The notes below the pieces were generated by a model. The model did not search any database, was not told the DNA's origin, and saw only the letters and a program-made list of their open reading frames with translations. A stretch of 64,000 nucleotides of DNA from Apodemus sylvaticus. Lineage: Eukaryota > Chordata > Mammalia > Rodentia > Muridae. The stretch covers positions 87,993,824 through 88,057,823 of the forward strand of contig NC_067474.1 of the NCBI RefSeq assembly GCF_947179515.1, in the 5' to 3' direction. This document shows positions 22,436 to 35,139 of this stretch, in pieces; position 1 is the first letter of the stretch; every line of letters begins with the position of its first letter. Both the position numbers and the translations under genes were made by a program.

Positions 22436-25400
22436 AATCAGAAACTAAACAGAGAGACAGTGAAACTAACTGAAGTTATGGACCAAATGGATCTAACAGA
22501 TATTTACAGAACATTCCAACCTAAAGCAAAAGAATATACCTTCTTCTCAGCACCTCATGGCACCTTTTCCAAATTTGACCACATAATTAAAAAAATTAAT
22601 CATTAATAATTACAAAACAGGCCTACACAGATACAGAAATATTGAAATTATTCCATGTACCTTATCAGATCACAAAGCCTAAGGTTGGTCATAAGCACAA
22701 ACAAAAACAATGGAAAACACACATACATGTGTACTTTGAACAATGCTCTTCTCAACGACAGCTTGGTCAAGGAAGAAATAAAGAAATTAAAGACTTTTAG
22801 AATTTAATGAAAATGAAGACAAGTCATACCAAAATTTATGGAACACAATGAAAGCAGTGCTAAGAGGAAAACCCATAGCTCTGAGCACCTCCAAAAAGAG
22901 AATGGATCAAGCTTAAACTAACAGTTTGACAGTGCACTTGAAAGTGTTCCTGAACTCTAGAACAAAAAGAAGCAAATATACCCAAGAGGAGTAGACAACA
23001 GGAAATAATCAAACTCAAGGCTGAAATCAACCAAACAGAAACAAACAGAACTATACAAAGAATCAACAAAAGAAGGAGCTAGTTCTTTGAAAAAATCAAC
23101 AAGATAGATAAACCCTTACCAGACTAACCAGAGGGCACAGAGACAGTATCCAAATTAATAAAATCAGAAATGATATGGGAGACATAACAATAGAAACTGT
23201 TGAAATTCAAAAAAATCATCGATCCTACTACAAGAGTTTATGCTCAACAAAGTTTGAAAACCTGGATGAAATGGACAACTTCCTAGATACATACCAGGTG
23301 CCAACGCTAAAACAGGATCAGATAAACCATCTAAATAGTCCCATAAGCCATGAAGAAATAGAAGCAGTCCTTAAGAGTCTCCCATCAAAAAAAGCCCAGA
23401 AGCAGATGGGCTTAAGGGGGAATGCTATCAGATTTTCAAAGAAGAGTTAATACCAATACTCTTCAAACTATTCCATGAAATAGTAAGTCAAGGAACACTA
23501 CCCAACTCATTCTATGAAGGCACAGTAATGCTTATACCTAAACCAAACAGAGACCAAACAAGGAAGGAGAAATTCAGACCAATCTCCCTCATGAACATTG
23601 ATGCAAAAATACTGAATAAAATCCTGGCCATCTGAATCCAAGAATCCATCAAAACAATAATTCACCAAGATCAGGTAGGCTTCATCCCAGGGATGCAGGG
23701 ATAGTTTAATATACAGAAATCCATCAATGTAATTCACTACATAAACAAACTAAAGGAAAAACCCACATGGTCATTTCATTAGATGCTGAAAAGGTTTTTG
23801 ACAAAAGACAGCATACCTGATAAAAGACTTGGAGAGATCAGGAATCCAAGGCCCATACCTTCTGCAAATCGGTAGCCAACATCAAGTTAAATGGAGAGAA
23901 AGTTGAAGCAATCCTACTAAAATCAGGGACCAGACAAGGCTGCCCACTCTCTCCCTATCTATTTAATATAGAACTTGAAGTCCTAGCCAGAGCAATCAGG
24001 CAACTAAAGGAGGTCAAAGGTATATAAATTGGAAAGGAAGAAGTCAAAATATCACTATTTGCAGATGATATGATAGTATACCTAAGCAACCACAAGACTT
24101 CTACGAGACTACTCCTACAACTGCTAAACAATTTCAGCAAAGTGCCTGGATATAAAATTAACTGAAGCAAGTTAGTAGCCTTCCTCTCTCAAAGGATAAA
24201 GAAGAGAAGAAAAATTAGGGAAATGACAGCCTTCACAATAGTTATAAGTAATATTTCATACCTCGGTGTGGCCCTAAGGAAGCAAGTGAAAGATCTGTAT
24301 GACAAGAACTTCAAGCCTCCGAAGAAAGAAATCAAAGAAGTTCTCAGAAGATGGAAAGATCTCCCATGTTCATGGATTGGTAGAATCAATATAGGAAAAA
24401 TGGCCATCTTTCCAAAAACAATCTATGCATTCAATGCAATCCCCATTAAAATCTCAACTCAGTTATTTATAGACCTAGAAAGAGCAGTTCTCAAATTCAT
24501 CTGGAATAACAAAAAACCCAGGATAGCAAAAACTATTCTCCACAACAAAAGATCTTCTAGGTAGGGGAATCACTATCCCTGACCTATACAAGCTCTACTA
24601 TAGATCAATAGTGATAAAAAAAAAATGTTTGCTATTGGTATTCAGACAGGCAGGAAGGTCAATGCAATGGAATTGAAGACCCAGAAAAGAATTCACACAC
24701 ATAAGCTCACTTGATATTTGACAAAGGAGCTAAAAATATTCAATAGAAAAAAAGCACCTTTTTTAACAAATGGTTCTGGATTAACTGAAGGTCTGCATGT
24801 AGAAAAAGGCAAATCGACCCATTATCCTTGTACAAAGCTCAAGTCCATGTGAATCAAGGATCTGCACATAAAACCAGAGACAATAAGGCTTTTATAGAGG
24901 AGAAAGTGGGGATGAATCTTGAACACATGGGCACAGGGGAAAAGTTCCTGAACAGACCACCAATGGCTTATGCTCTAAAAACAAGAATCAACAAATGGGA
25001 CCTCATAAAATTACAAAACTTCTATAAGGCAAAGGGCATGGTCAATAAGTCAAAAGGACAACCAACAAATTGGGAAAAGATCTTTACTAACCCTATGAGA
25101 TAGAGGGCTAATTTCTTTTTTTTTAATTTATTGATATATTTATTTACATTTCAAATGATTTCCCCTTTTCTGGACCCCCACTCCCCGAAAGTCCCATCAG
25201 TCCCCTTCCCTCCCCCTGTTTTCCCACCCAACCCTTCCCACTTCCCTGTTCTGATTTTGTTCTATACTGCTTCACTGAGTCTTTCCAGAACCAAAAAAAA
25301 AAAAAAAAAAAAAAAAATGGAGTACAGAGCTATACAGGGACTTCTCAACTGAGAAAACTTGAATGGCTCTAAAGCACCTAAAGAAATGTTCAGCATCCTT

Positions 25401-25960
25401 AGTTTTCAGTGAAATGCAAATTAAAACAACCCCGAGATTCCACCTCACACCAGTAAGAATGACTAAGATGAAACACTCAGGGGCCAGCAGATGCTAGAGA
25501 GAATGTGGGGGGGGGGGGAAGGAACACTTCATTGTTGCTGGGATTGCAAGATGGTAAAACCACTCTGGAAATCAGTTTGGTGATTCCTCAGAAAATTAGA
25601 CATAATTCTACCTGAGGACCCAGATATACCACTCCTGGACATATACCCAGAAGATACTCCTACATGTAATAAGGACACATGCTTCATTTGTTCATATGAT
25701 CATAGCTGCCTTATTTATAACAGCCAGAAGCTGGAAAGAACCCAGATGTCCCTTAACAGAGGAATGGACACAGAAACTGTGGTATATATACACAATAGGG
25801 TACTATTCAGCTATTAAAAACAATGAATTCATGAAATTCTTAAGCAAATGGTTGGAACCAGAAAATGTATCCTGACCGAGGTAACCCAATCACAAAGGAA
25901 CACACATGGTATGCACTCACTAATAAGCATTTGTTAGCCCAAAAGTTCAAAATAAACAAG
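22436..25960 (+). pseudogene. L1 ORF2 remnant of copy C
   Basis: This decayed reading frame derives from the L1 endonuclease/reverse transcriptase. Visible blocks are the endonuclease wording at 22400-22606 (FSAPHGTFSKFD) and a pre-RT block at 23175-23450. The reverse-transcriptase FADD motif is at 24058-24069. The thumb/linker is open at 24223-24564 (113 codons), with the DLYDKNFK and RINIGKMAIFPK motifs. A C-terminal block lies at 24828-25103. Frames are separated by stops, and bases are missing in the palm region near 23790-23880, where the DAEKAFDKI-type motif is damaged. The C-terminal half is split by a nested L1 end. No product is expected. Confidence 0.8.
25116..25317 (-). mobile_element. 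Nested antisense L1 3' end plus 25-base A-run
   Basis: A T-run at 25116-25124 is followed by antisense L1 3' end (TTTACATTTCAAATGATTTCCCC). After about 170 bp the sequence meets CCAGAACC and a pure A-run (25293-25317), then returns to the host L1 at ATGGAGTACAGAGC. Compared with other L1 copies in this window (for example 51270-51345), the host has lost roughly 60-70 bp across the insertion site. Confidence 0.65.
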
Positions 25961-26700
25961 CTACAATACACCCAGCACAGAAATCTCAAGAGGGAGGAAT
26001 TAAGGGAGGGTGCTTTTGTTTCTCAGAGAAAGGAAACAAAATACTCACAGGAGCAATAAGGGACACAATATGTGGAACAGAGACTAAGTAAAGGGCACCC
26101 AGAGACTGTCCTACCTGGGGATTCACCCCATAAACAGTCACCAAACCCTGACACTACTATCGACGACAAGAAGTGTATACCAAAAGGAGCATGCCATGGT
26201 TGTCTCTGGAGAGGTCCTGCCACAGCCTTACAAATACAGAAGCAGATGCTAGCTGCCAACCATTGGACTGGGTTTGTAGTCCCCAATGGAGGAGCTGGTC
26301 TGGAGGAGCTGGTCTGGAGGAGCTGAAGGGGTTTACAGCCCTATGGGAACGAACAATGATTTTGGCCACCCAGACACCCCAGGACTCCCAGGACTAAACC
26401 ATCAACCAAGTGTACACAAGGTTCCAGCCAAAAATGTGGCAGAGGAATGCCTTGTTGAGCATCAGTGGGAGGAGTGATCCTTGCTCTGGTAAAGACTTAA
26501 CAGATGCACCAACAAAGGGAAATCGAGGAGGGGGGGGTGGGAATTGGTAGGGCGAAGGGGCATATATGTGGAGGCAGGGGATGGGAGGAGGCATTGGGGG
26601 GTCTCTGGGGAGGGGGCAAATTGGGAAAGGTTTTACCACTGGCAATGTAAATGAAGAAGATATTAAAAAAAAGATTTCTGAAAAAAAGAAAAAAAAGAAA

Positions 26701-27109
26701 ATTATTATATTCTAACTTCTAACTTCAAAAAAATTAATGATAAAAGAAATCAAAATGGTGAATATCTCTCACAGCTGGAACCTGCAGTAATACCACACAT
26801 CTGCAAATGCACATAGCCTTATTTTAATAATATGTTTATGTAAGTGAAACATAATGGCTAACATACTAGAGAAAGACTGGCAGGAGAATTTGGGGGAAGT
26901 ACAGTTCTCAGTTTCTCTAGTTCAGTACAAAGATTAATTAGTAGAAGTTGGTGACAGAGGATCTCACATTTGAATACGGTTTAATTCAGACTGTATGCCA
27001 TTGTAACTGAGAAAAAAGAATCATATCTACAACTAAATGAGACATCAAATTTTAACCAGACAAACAATTCAGTGTTTCAGTCCTTTCTTTAACTAGATGT
27101 ATTACTTTT
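26701..27109. other. Unique sequence, nothing recognised
   Basis: This AT-rich stretch has no repeat family, coding frame or RNA gene that I can support. Confidence 0.5.
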
Positions 27110-27417
27110 TAATTACTATTATAAAATACCATAAACAAAGTAATTATAGAAAGAGGGCTTATTTGATTGTATAGCTCCAGAGGGATAAGACTGTGTCACA
27201 GTGTGGATGCATGTAAGCAAGCAGCAGACACAGGGGTTGGGGCAGGAGGCTGATGGGGCAAATACTGAACTAAAGGAAGAAAGCAGAGAGAGCAACTGTA
27301 AATAGTGTGAGGACCACAGGGTGATGCCTCCTCAGCTCCCCTCAACTCCTAAACCACATGACCAACACTGCAAACCAAGTATTTAATTGCCTGTGACCAT
27401 CATTAAAACCACCACAC
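27110..27417 (+). repeat. Rodent interspersed repeat (MITE-like), diverged
   Basis: The block order resembles a common rodent repeat whose copies read ATAAAATACCAT, GGGCTTATTTGATT, CCAGAGGG, AAGCAGAGAGAGCAA, CAACTCCTAAACCACATGACC and ACCACCACA. The same broad class is present in reverse at 29815-30411. The exact family was not assigned. Confidence 0.5.
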
Positions 27418-29814
27418 TTTGTGTTATAATAGAAATATATGAATTTCACTCAAACATCACATGGCCAGAATTAAGCAATTAATGTAGGTAATGAGCTCAG
27501 CAGGGAAGCAATGCTTTTTTACCCTAAAATATCCTATTCCCTTCTTGGAATTTTATGTAGAATGTGCTAGTTCTTAATCTTATTACTCTTCCTGAATTAC
27601 ACTAAGACATTAATTAAATGATTGCAGCAATGAATCCTGGCAGGTTTTCATCTTGGAGTTAAGTACAACTTAATTTATTTCTACTTAATTACCACACTCA
27701 GATTTGTCATATATATTAATAATGAATATCTGTTCTTCTTAAATGGCATTGATTGCCAAGTTCCACTGCTGCTGAAGGGTTTTGACATAACAAATGTCCA
27801 TCACTGTAAGTTCAGTATTATTGTTCACTTCCATGTACTTATAGGATAATCAATATTTTATTCAATCGATAGTGTATATATATAAAACACATGGGTGATA
27901 TTGCAAGACAATTTTCCAGAAAGTTTTATTGCATGAAGTTTGTTTAACTTTCATCAACATAAAATACTAATAATAATGACATTTGTTATGTGACATCCCT
28001 TCCCTTCTTCCATCCAGAGGTCTTACTTTCATACAATGAATGTCATCAAAACAATACTCTGATTTCAATTTAAGAGACATCACCCAGACTACCATTTCTA
28101 GTCACCTTTTTAACAGTGTTAAGTGGTTAGAAACTGGTGAAGTGAACCAAATTTACTGCTTCCTGTGAGAGTGATGTAAGTGGTATTGATTTATTATGAA
28201 AGCCTCCTGGGAGAAAATATTAAGCACAATTATCCTCTTGGTTTACTGAGGAAAAAAACATGTAGCATAAGCGTTACTCTCATTTAATGTTTGGCTCTTG
28301 CCTCTTCCCATATATTGCCAAAATAATAAGAGATAGGGTGTATGAAATCATTTGGATTTCATATTCCAAGTCCAAGAATAGAAAGGGAAAATGTAAAATA
28401 AATAGAAAATATTAACAGATAACTCCTTTAGTTAAAAACTGAGTTATATAAAATAAGGAAGACTTAGTTCTTCAAAGATAAGGAACTGCCAATGGCAGCC
28501 TTCTCAGATTCTAACCATATCCATCACAAAAGAAAAGTCATCAATTGATGATTGATATGGAATTCTTGGAGAAGCAACATATGAATCACATGGATGAGAA
28601 AACGTAAATCCTGTTCTACTAGCCCCCATATAAAAGTAAGGTAGGAATAACTCAGCATATGTGTGTGAATGACGCCTGACAAAAGGAAAAGAACAATCAG
28701 GTTTAAGAACCTGGGAAGTCAAATGTAGGGGAGGAACACATTCCTTCCATTCTGTCATAGCACTGGAAGCAATGTAGAGTCCAGATATTACACTCCTCTG
28801 AGTTAGGTAATGAAAGACTGTGTGCATTAGCATTTTGAAGAGAAAAATCTACATAACAGTTTCTTCAGAATTTAAGAAATGAAGACATTGCAATTCCCCA
28901 AAGCCTTTGAAGACTAATTTGTGTATTAACATAACACAAAGTAACATTTTTATAGTTCATCTTATTAAAGGGTAACTTCCATTATATAAATCATTTTACT
29001 TAATTAAAGTTAGCATAAATCATACGATTTTCTTTCTTTGTAATTTGCTTTTATATAGGGAACCAGGATTTCTTGGAGATTTTTCATGAGACTATGTTCA
29101 TCATTCTTATAAATGATTGATATGTATAAAAATTAAACCATTTTTAATTAGCAATTATGGGACATAACATTTTTTTCAGCAAATGGTTGCTTACCATTTT
29201 AGAACATAATTTCTATGTGAGAATATTTTCTCAATTCTTAAAACATTTGAGCAATTTTTTACATACATTTTATTTCATTCATGTAATAATTTGGAGGAAA
29301 ATGTTTTACATTTATTACACCAAAACCACCAAAAAAGTTTTTTTTAACTCTGTGCTACTTAACAAAATAGCAGACAGTTGAATTCTCTTAGTCTGGAAAA
29401 TAGGCTCTGTCAATTCTAAGTGTTTACTCACTGATAGAAAAATCTAATTATTTAAACTTTACTTCCCTGATTTGTAGCCAGTTTAAATTCCAAATGTTTA
29501 TTAATCATTGATGTATCTTCTACTATGAATTTTCTGGTGAATAGCTATCATTTCTAAATTTGTTGTGAGAATTTTAATTAAAATATATTATCAGATAACT
29601 TATCAACACTGCAGAACTTCTTTCTTGATGTGAAATGTCACTTTTATCAGGTACTCTATCTTCTTATTTTCACCAGTTAATTGTTTATTTTCTAAGTAAT
29701 TATTGTCTTTAAATTGATTCTAATTATTTTTCCCTTTATTCATTTGGATTTTGTAAGTAGAGAAAAAAGAAATTATGTCAACTTATACTTCTACAGTTCT
29801 TGTTACTGTAGTGC
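27418..29814. other. Non-repetitive stretch with one unrecognised 109-codon frame
   Basis: Nothing was recognised across 2.4 kb. A minus-strand open frame of 109 codons lies at 28504-28833. It has mixed amino-acid composition and no low complexity, but also no resemblance to a family I know and no supporting exon context. It is treated as unproven. Confidence 0.4.
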
Positions 29815-30411
29815 ACTGAGGGAAGCATGGCACTATTTGGAGGTAATGCCTTGTTGGAGTAGGTGAGATGTGGGAGTGGAGTTTTAAACTCCCATCCTAG
29901 CTATCTGGAAGCAAGTTGGTTTTTTTTTTTTTTAACGTATTCAGTAAGCTTTATTCTTTTTTTTTTTAATTCGATATAATTTTTTATTTACATTTCAAAT
30001 GATTTCCCCTTTTCTAGCCCCATCAAACTCAGGGCCGAAATCAATCAAGTAGAAACAAAGAGAACCATACAAAGAATCAACAAAACCAGGAGCTGGTTCT
30101 TTGAGAAAATCAACAAGATAGATAAACCCTTAGCCAGACTGACCAAAGGGCACAGAGAAAGTATCCAAATTAACAAACTTAGAAATGAAAAGGGAGATAT
30201 AACAATGGAAGCAAGTTTTATAGCAACCGACAGATGAAGATGGAGAACCCTCAGCTCCTCCAGTACCATGCCTGCCTTGACACTGACATATTTCTGCCTA
30301 ATGATAATTAGACTGAGCCTCTGATCCTGTAAGTCAACCTCAATTAAATGCTGTCCTTATAAGACTTGCCTTGGTCTTGTTGTCTGTTCATAGCAGTAAA
30401 ACTCTAAGACC
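29815..30411 (-). repeat. Rodent MITE-like repeat split by a tiny L1
   Basis: The left part (29815-29917: GGCACTATTTGGAGG, TGTTGGAGTAGGTG) and the right part (30206-30411: CCTCAGCTCCTCCAGTACCATG, CAATTAAATGCTGTCCTTATAAG, TTGCCTTGGTCTTG) are colinear pieces of one common rodent repeat in reverse orientation. The L1 sits between them, flanked by a 12-bp duplication. Confidence 0.7.
29906..30217 (-). mobile_element. Short twin-primed L1 with putative 3' transduction
   Basis: Between two copies of TGGAAGCAAGTT (29906-29917 and 30206-30217) the plus strand reads as follows. First comes a T-run (29920-29933), then 23 non-L1 bases (29934-29956), then a second T-run (29957-29967), then antisense L1 3' end (to about 30015). 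The last block is sense L1 ORF2 (about 30024-30205, TCAACAAAACCAGGAGCTGG wording). On the minus strand this is a 5'-inverted L1 whose 3' end carries extra downstream sequence and a second poly(A). The 23-base piece contains AATAAA on the minus strand (29950-29955), about 16 bases before the terminal A-run. Confidence 0.75.
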
Positions 30412-30419
30412 ATGGATCT

Positions 30420-32284
30420 TTTAAATTGATATGAAGTGAGCAGACAGCAACAAACATGGATCTACAAGTAGCCCAGGAGTAGGTCAAATAGAGTCCTTTG
30501 AGTAATTGCTCCAGCATGGCATAACTAGGTCAAGTAGCAGCTCAATATAGAGTTTTTTGAGAACCCTACAAACTTATTAACAAAGTGACTGCACTAGTTG
30601 CATCCATACAAGAAGGAAAAGCTTTCTCCTTTTACAACAGCCATACCAGCACTTACGCTTGTATTCCTGAAGGCCATTCTGCCCGGGGTGGAATGTTAAA
30701 GTAGTTTTCCCAGATAGCTAAAGATTTTAGAACTTTTAGAAATGATTGCTAATGATTTGTATTTCTTCACTTAAGAAACCTCTCTTCCATTCATTGCCTA
30801 TTTTAAATTGTTTATTACTTGGGATTTTTGTATATATTATACATTTATTCATCTGACAAAAGATTTTTCTCTTTGGAGTCCTATTAAGCACATTTTTACT
30901 TGTACGTATAATCTGATATAAGGACAGGCAGTTCCTAATTTTCCTTCTAGTACATTTTGAGTTTTGCATTTTTTGTTAAAGTTTTTGATCCATTTGGAGT
31001 TGAGTTCTTTGTATAGTGAGCCATAAAGACCTACATTCATTTCAATACATGTAGAATTCCAAGATATTTAGCATATTTATTGACAATAATTTTTTCTCCA
31101 ACATATATTTCTAGATTCTCTGGCAAAGATATGGTAACTATAGTTTTGAAGTGTTATATGTAGGTCCTAAATTCTAGTCCACTGGTCTATATGTCTGTTT
31201 TGTACCAGTCCTATTCTATAATTATTACTATTGTTGTATAAAGTATATTAAAGGTAAGGTACAGCAGTATCTTTTATAACATTCTTTTTATTTTTGATTT
31301 CTTTGGCTCACCTTAATCTTCTGTACTTCTACATAAATATTTGGATTGTGAAAATGGTCCTGGAATTTTTACTGTGACTGCACTGATCTCTAGACTGCTT
31401 TTAGAAGAATACAAAAATTTTTACAAAATTTTTACAAAATTTTACAGTTTTACAAAATTTTTTGATCCAAAAGTATGGAAAGTCTTTCTATCTGATAGAG
31501 TCTCTGCAACTTTCTTTCTTCCGTGACTTAAAGTTTTCATTGTAGACATTGTTCATTTCCTTGGTTAAGTTTACTCCTAAATATATTTGTATGCATGAAA
31601 TCCCCCTGCCCTGTGTGTGGTATTTATGTGAGTGTGTGTTTGTGTTTGTGTGCATGAGTGCTATTATGCTGATTATTTTGAGCATTTATTTTTCAGTATT
31701 GTTATATTAAAACATTATTGATGTTTGTGTGTTAATATTGTACCCCCCAAGCTTCTGTTTATCATATATAAGAAATTTTGGTAGAACATCTAGAGTCTCT
31801 TATGTATATAATCATATGATTTGTGAGAAGTAATTCTTTGAATTTTTCATTTCATATTTGAGTCTTTTTATTCCATACTTTTATATTATTGTTCTAGTTA
31901 AAACATCAAGCTGTATATTGAATAAAGATAGAAGAATGACATTCTTGTCTTGTTCCTGATCCTAGTGGAGATGATTCAAGAATATGTAGTACATATATGC
32001 AATTGAATATTACACAGCTGTAAAGAAAAAAAATAACATTACAAAAGTTTCAGAAAATAATGGAAATGAATAAAAAATACTGACTTAGAGAACTCAGGAC
32101 CAGAATGACAAATGAAGCCTATCTCTCAAATGTACATTCTTGCTAAAATCTTTCATGCAGTGTGTTTAACTTGTAGTACATCTGAGAGAGGGAGAAACTG
32201 TAAGTATGCTCTGAGATGGGTTCTTTAAGGGGCTTGGAGATAAATAAAGATATAGATAGGTAGGTAGGTAGATAGATAGATAGG

Positions 32285-32344
<60 letters not shown>

Positions 32345-34010
32345 ACAATAGTAGAAAGATGAAATACTCTCAGAGGGAAGGTTTAATTAAGAAATAGCAC
32401 AGGACAGATTGAGGGAATCAGAAGTAGAAAGAGAGAGCTAAACTAAAAGAAGATTATATGAAAAAGCCAAATAAAAGTTGTCTATCTGAGAACACAATTA
32501 AAAATGTAACTGTGGAAGATAGTAGGGCACATGTGGTATAAAAGACGGGAGATAATTTAAGTGGAGATGGGGCATGGTATTATTGGGGAAAAGAAAGGGT
32601 GAAGGGGTTAACAAAACTAAGAATATGTCAAAAAGTCTTATGGAAACCTACAAGCTAGTAATGATTTCAAAATATAATTTTAAGAAACAGGAACTAAATT
32701 AGTCTTACCTGCATAGCACCATGTGAATAATACTATCCTAGTACATATGATAACTAAATAAAGGTTGCATATAAGGCACATTATACCTCCTTAGTAGTTA
32801 TTGGTCAAGGAGGAACATGAGGTCTATAGATCAGCATAGGATGCTGAGACTCTATTGATGAAGATGTCATAAACTCTGGCTGCAGAGCACAAATAAATAA
32901 ATCTCAACCTAATCATGAAACTTCTTGATAGCTAGATTTCATAATGCAAGAAGGTACAATTTAGGTAGCTAAGTTCATCAATACACACACCCTGTGGTGT
33001 GTATTATATGCTCCAATATCAATCTGACATGAAAGAGAAGATACCCACTGATGCAAGAGTGCCATTGCTATTTTGAGATAACCAATGGCTTTGTGACAGG
33101 AATTGAATCCTCTTTGGAAGAGAATTTCTCATTGATACTTTAAACGTGGTCAACAATACCTGACTAGAGATATCTAGGACCCTAGAGGCAATGATGGTGC
33201 AATTGTTAACAACCTGCTTTGTGATTAGAGTTGGATCCTTAACACAGGGGGAGAATTCTTGACTGTACATAAAATGCTGATCATAAAATTCTGAGTGGGG
33301 ATTTCCTAGACACCATGATGGGTCCTGCTGTTTTTTTTCAATAATCATGTTGCAAGAGCGCCTTCTAAATATGAATGTTTATATCCATAGACATAAGCTG
33401 ATTTTAACCTAGATAAGAGCTTGTCTTTTAAAGTTGATATTAGTGAGTGTAGAGATACCTCATTTAACTACTGATAGGAAGTGACTATGAATGTACAATC
33501 TTAAATTGTACATTACATAAAAGTAGACAGAAAGAATAAAAATGCTATAAGATGTAAAAAAGTGCTATTAAATGCTGCCTTCTAGACATAATGTGTCTAT
33601 TTTACTCATGAACTCATAGGCGCTATTATCTATACAAGGCATATAGAATATCAAACCACTGCAACTTTTATCATGGATGGGTAAGAAGTTTATTAGGTGT
33701 CATATTTAACCAAAGAACTATGAATAGTTGATAGGATGAGTCATTCTTTAGAAGTGTGGCCAAAAACAGGTTGCCTATTCTCCTGCGGATGATCCTACAT
33801 TTTGCAGTACTACTTGGACCTAATGTGACATTTAAAAAATGAAAGCATATGGAATTATAAAATTGAATGAGGGACATTACTGGGAGATCCAGTAGTTGGA
33901 AGAGTTAATTGATGGGCTGGATTTGATCAGATTTCACTCTATACATGTGCAAATATGTGAAATTCTCAAAGAATAACATGTTTAAAAGAAAGAAATAGAA
34001 ATTTTAAAAG
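30420..34010 (+). mobile_element. Ancient 5'-inverted L1 (antisense 5' block, sense 3' block)
   Basis: From about 30420 to 31970 the plus strand is antisense L1 ORF2 (TTTTTGATCCATTTGGAGTTGA near 30979, TTCCTTGGTTAAGTTTACTCC near 31558, CTTGTCTTGTTCCTGATCC near 31945). At about 31975 it switches to sense L1 near the end of ORF2 (TTGAATATTACACAGCTGTAAAGAAA). It then continues as a long old rodent L1 3' UTR that appears to finish near 33975-34010 (AAATTCTCAAAGAATAA). The switch looks like 5' inversion during insertion. The element is strongly diverged and noncoding. A TAGA microsatellite lies within it. Confidence 0.65.
32249..32344 (+). repeat. (TAGA)n microsatellite within ancient L1
   Basis: More than twenty near-perfect TAGA units with a TAGG-rich start. 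The 60-codon minus-strand frame across it is a repeat artefact. Confidence 0.95.
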
Positions 34011-34239
34011 AAATTTTAAGAAAGTAATTTTCAAAAGAGGGGAGACAGAATTCAATGGAACAAATGGGTAAAAGGAATCAGGTTACAGAAATAGTTTAAT
34101 GGAAAGAATAGAGTAGATGAGTTTATATGGGGAAGGATAACTTTTGAAGGTATTTTCAAAAAATATGTGGAAATATACTTCTGTAGAAACTTTCTAAAAT
34201 GTATATACACATGATTCTAAAAGGTTTAGGGGGCAACAA

Positions 34240-34790
34240 TGTTCCTATAACATACCATGGAACAATAACTAGAGTCCTCAGCCAAGAGTGTTTGCCACTT
34301 TTAGAGTTTTCAGTCAGTGAAGTCCAATAGAAGGAAACATTACATGCTATTGCCAAGTGCTCTTGGTTACTATTTCCAACTTGACAGTAAGACCTTCCTT
34401 ATTACTGAAGACCATAGACTTATAGGACATAGAGAATTCAAGATGGTAGTCTTCTGGAGACTTCATCCTTACTGACTAGATTTCATGGTGCTGGAAGATG
34501 CTATGGAGGAAAACAAGATTGCCAGACTTACTCACTTCCAAATACTGTGAGCTACAACAATGGCCATCTTGTCAAGACATTCTGAATATTACAACAGTAA
34601 GAAAATGTCAGGAGTGTATCCAATCACCTGCAGTGTTATCATACCATGTGAGTCATTGATATAGGCGTCATAGCTTTGTAGGACTGTTGATTGTCTCCAT
34701 CCTTTGGAATTTGACTGGTACTTTTGGCTCCCATGAAAGGTAGTCCTCAGAGAGAAGCTTTAGGTTAGGGACCTGTGGCAGGGTTTCTGA
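34240..34790 (-). repeat. Unnamed rodent repeat, inverted partner of 41130-41760
   Basis: The core at 34350-34600 matches the reverse complement of 41425-41665 at roughly nine positions in ten by eye, including the run AGACCTTCCTTATTACTGAA. Outside the core similarity falls away. No coding frame is supported. Confidence 0.65.
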
Positions 34791-34879
34791 AGTGTATAGG
34801 GTCTTCAGTAGTAGTGACTTACCTTCACCTTCTGTGGTGCAAAAAGGGCAACAGCAATGCTGTGTGTTTTGAGAGCCTT

Positions 34880-35108
34880 GGTTCCGGGAAAACTGCATAC
34901 AGAAGAATTATATTTGACCCATATCTATCTCCGTGCACCAAACCAAAGTCCAAATGGGTCAAAGACCTAAACATAAAAGCTCAAAGAAAACAAAGAAAGT
35001 TCTCTTTACTGTATAGGTATAGGACAGATCTTTCTAAATAGTTCAATTTTTTGAAAAATTAAGGCCAACTTTTCATAATTGGGACTTTATAAAACTAAAG
35101 AGCTTTTC

Positions 35109-35139
<31 letters not shown>

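Larger units (their letters stand above)
22425..26700 (+). mobile_element. L1 copy C: ORF2 endonuclease to 3' UTR, sense, with nested insertion
   Basis: The copy begins inside the ORF2 endonuclease domain and runs through the reverse transcriptase, linker and cysteine-rich end to a G-rich 3' UTR. It finishes with AATGTAAATGAAG and an A-rich tail near 26645-26700. An antisense L1 end plus an A-run interrupts it at 25116-25317. It is 5'-truncated and degenerate. Confidence 0.85.

Noticed and set aside
28504..28833. 109-codon minus-strand frame with normal-looking composition
   Set aside because: No recognisable family, exon context or repeat match. A frame of this size is expected by chance in 64 kb. 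A BLASTP or RNA-seq hit would be needed to revive it.
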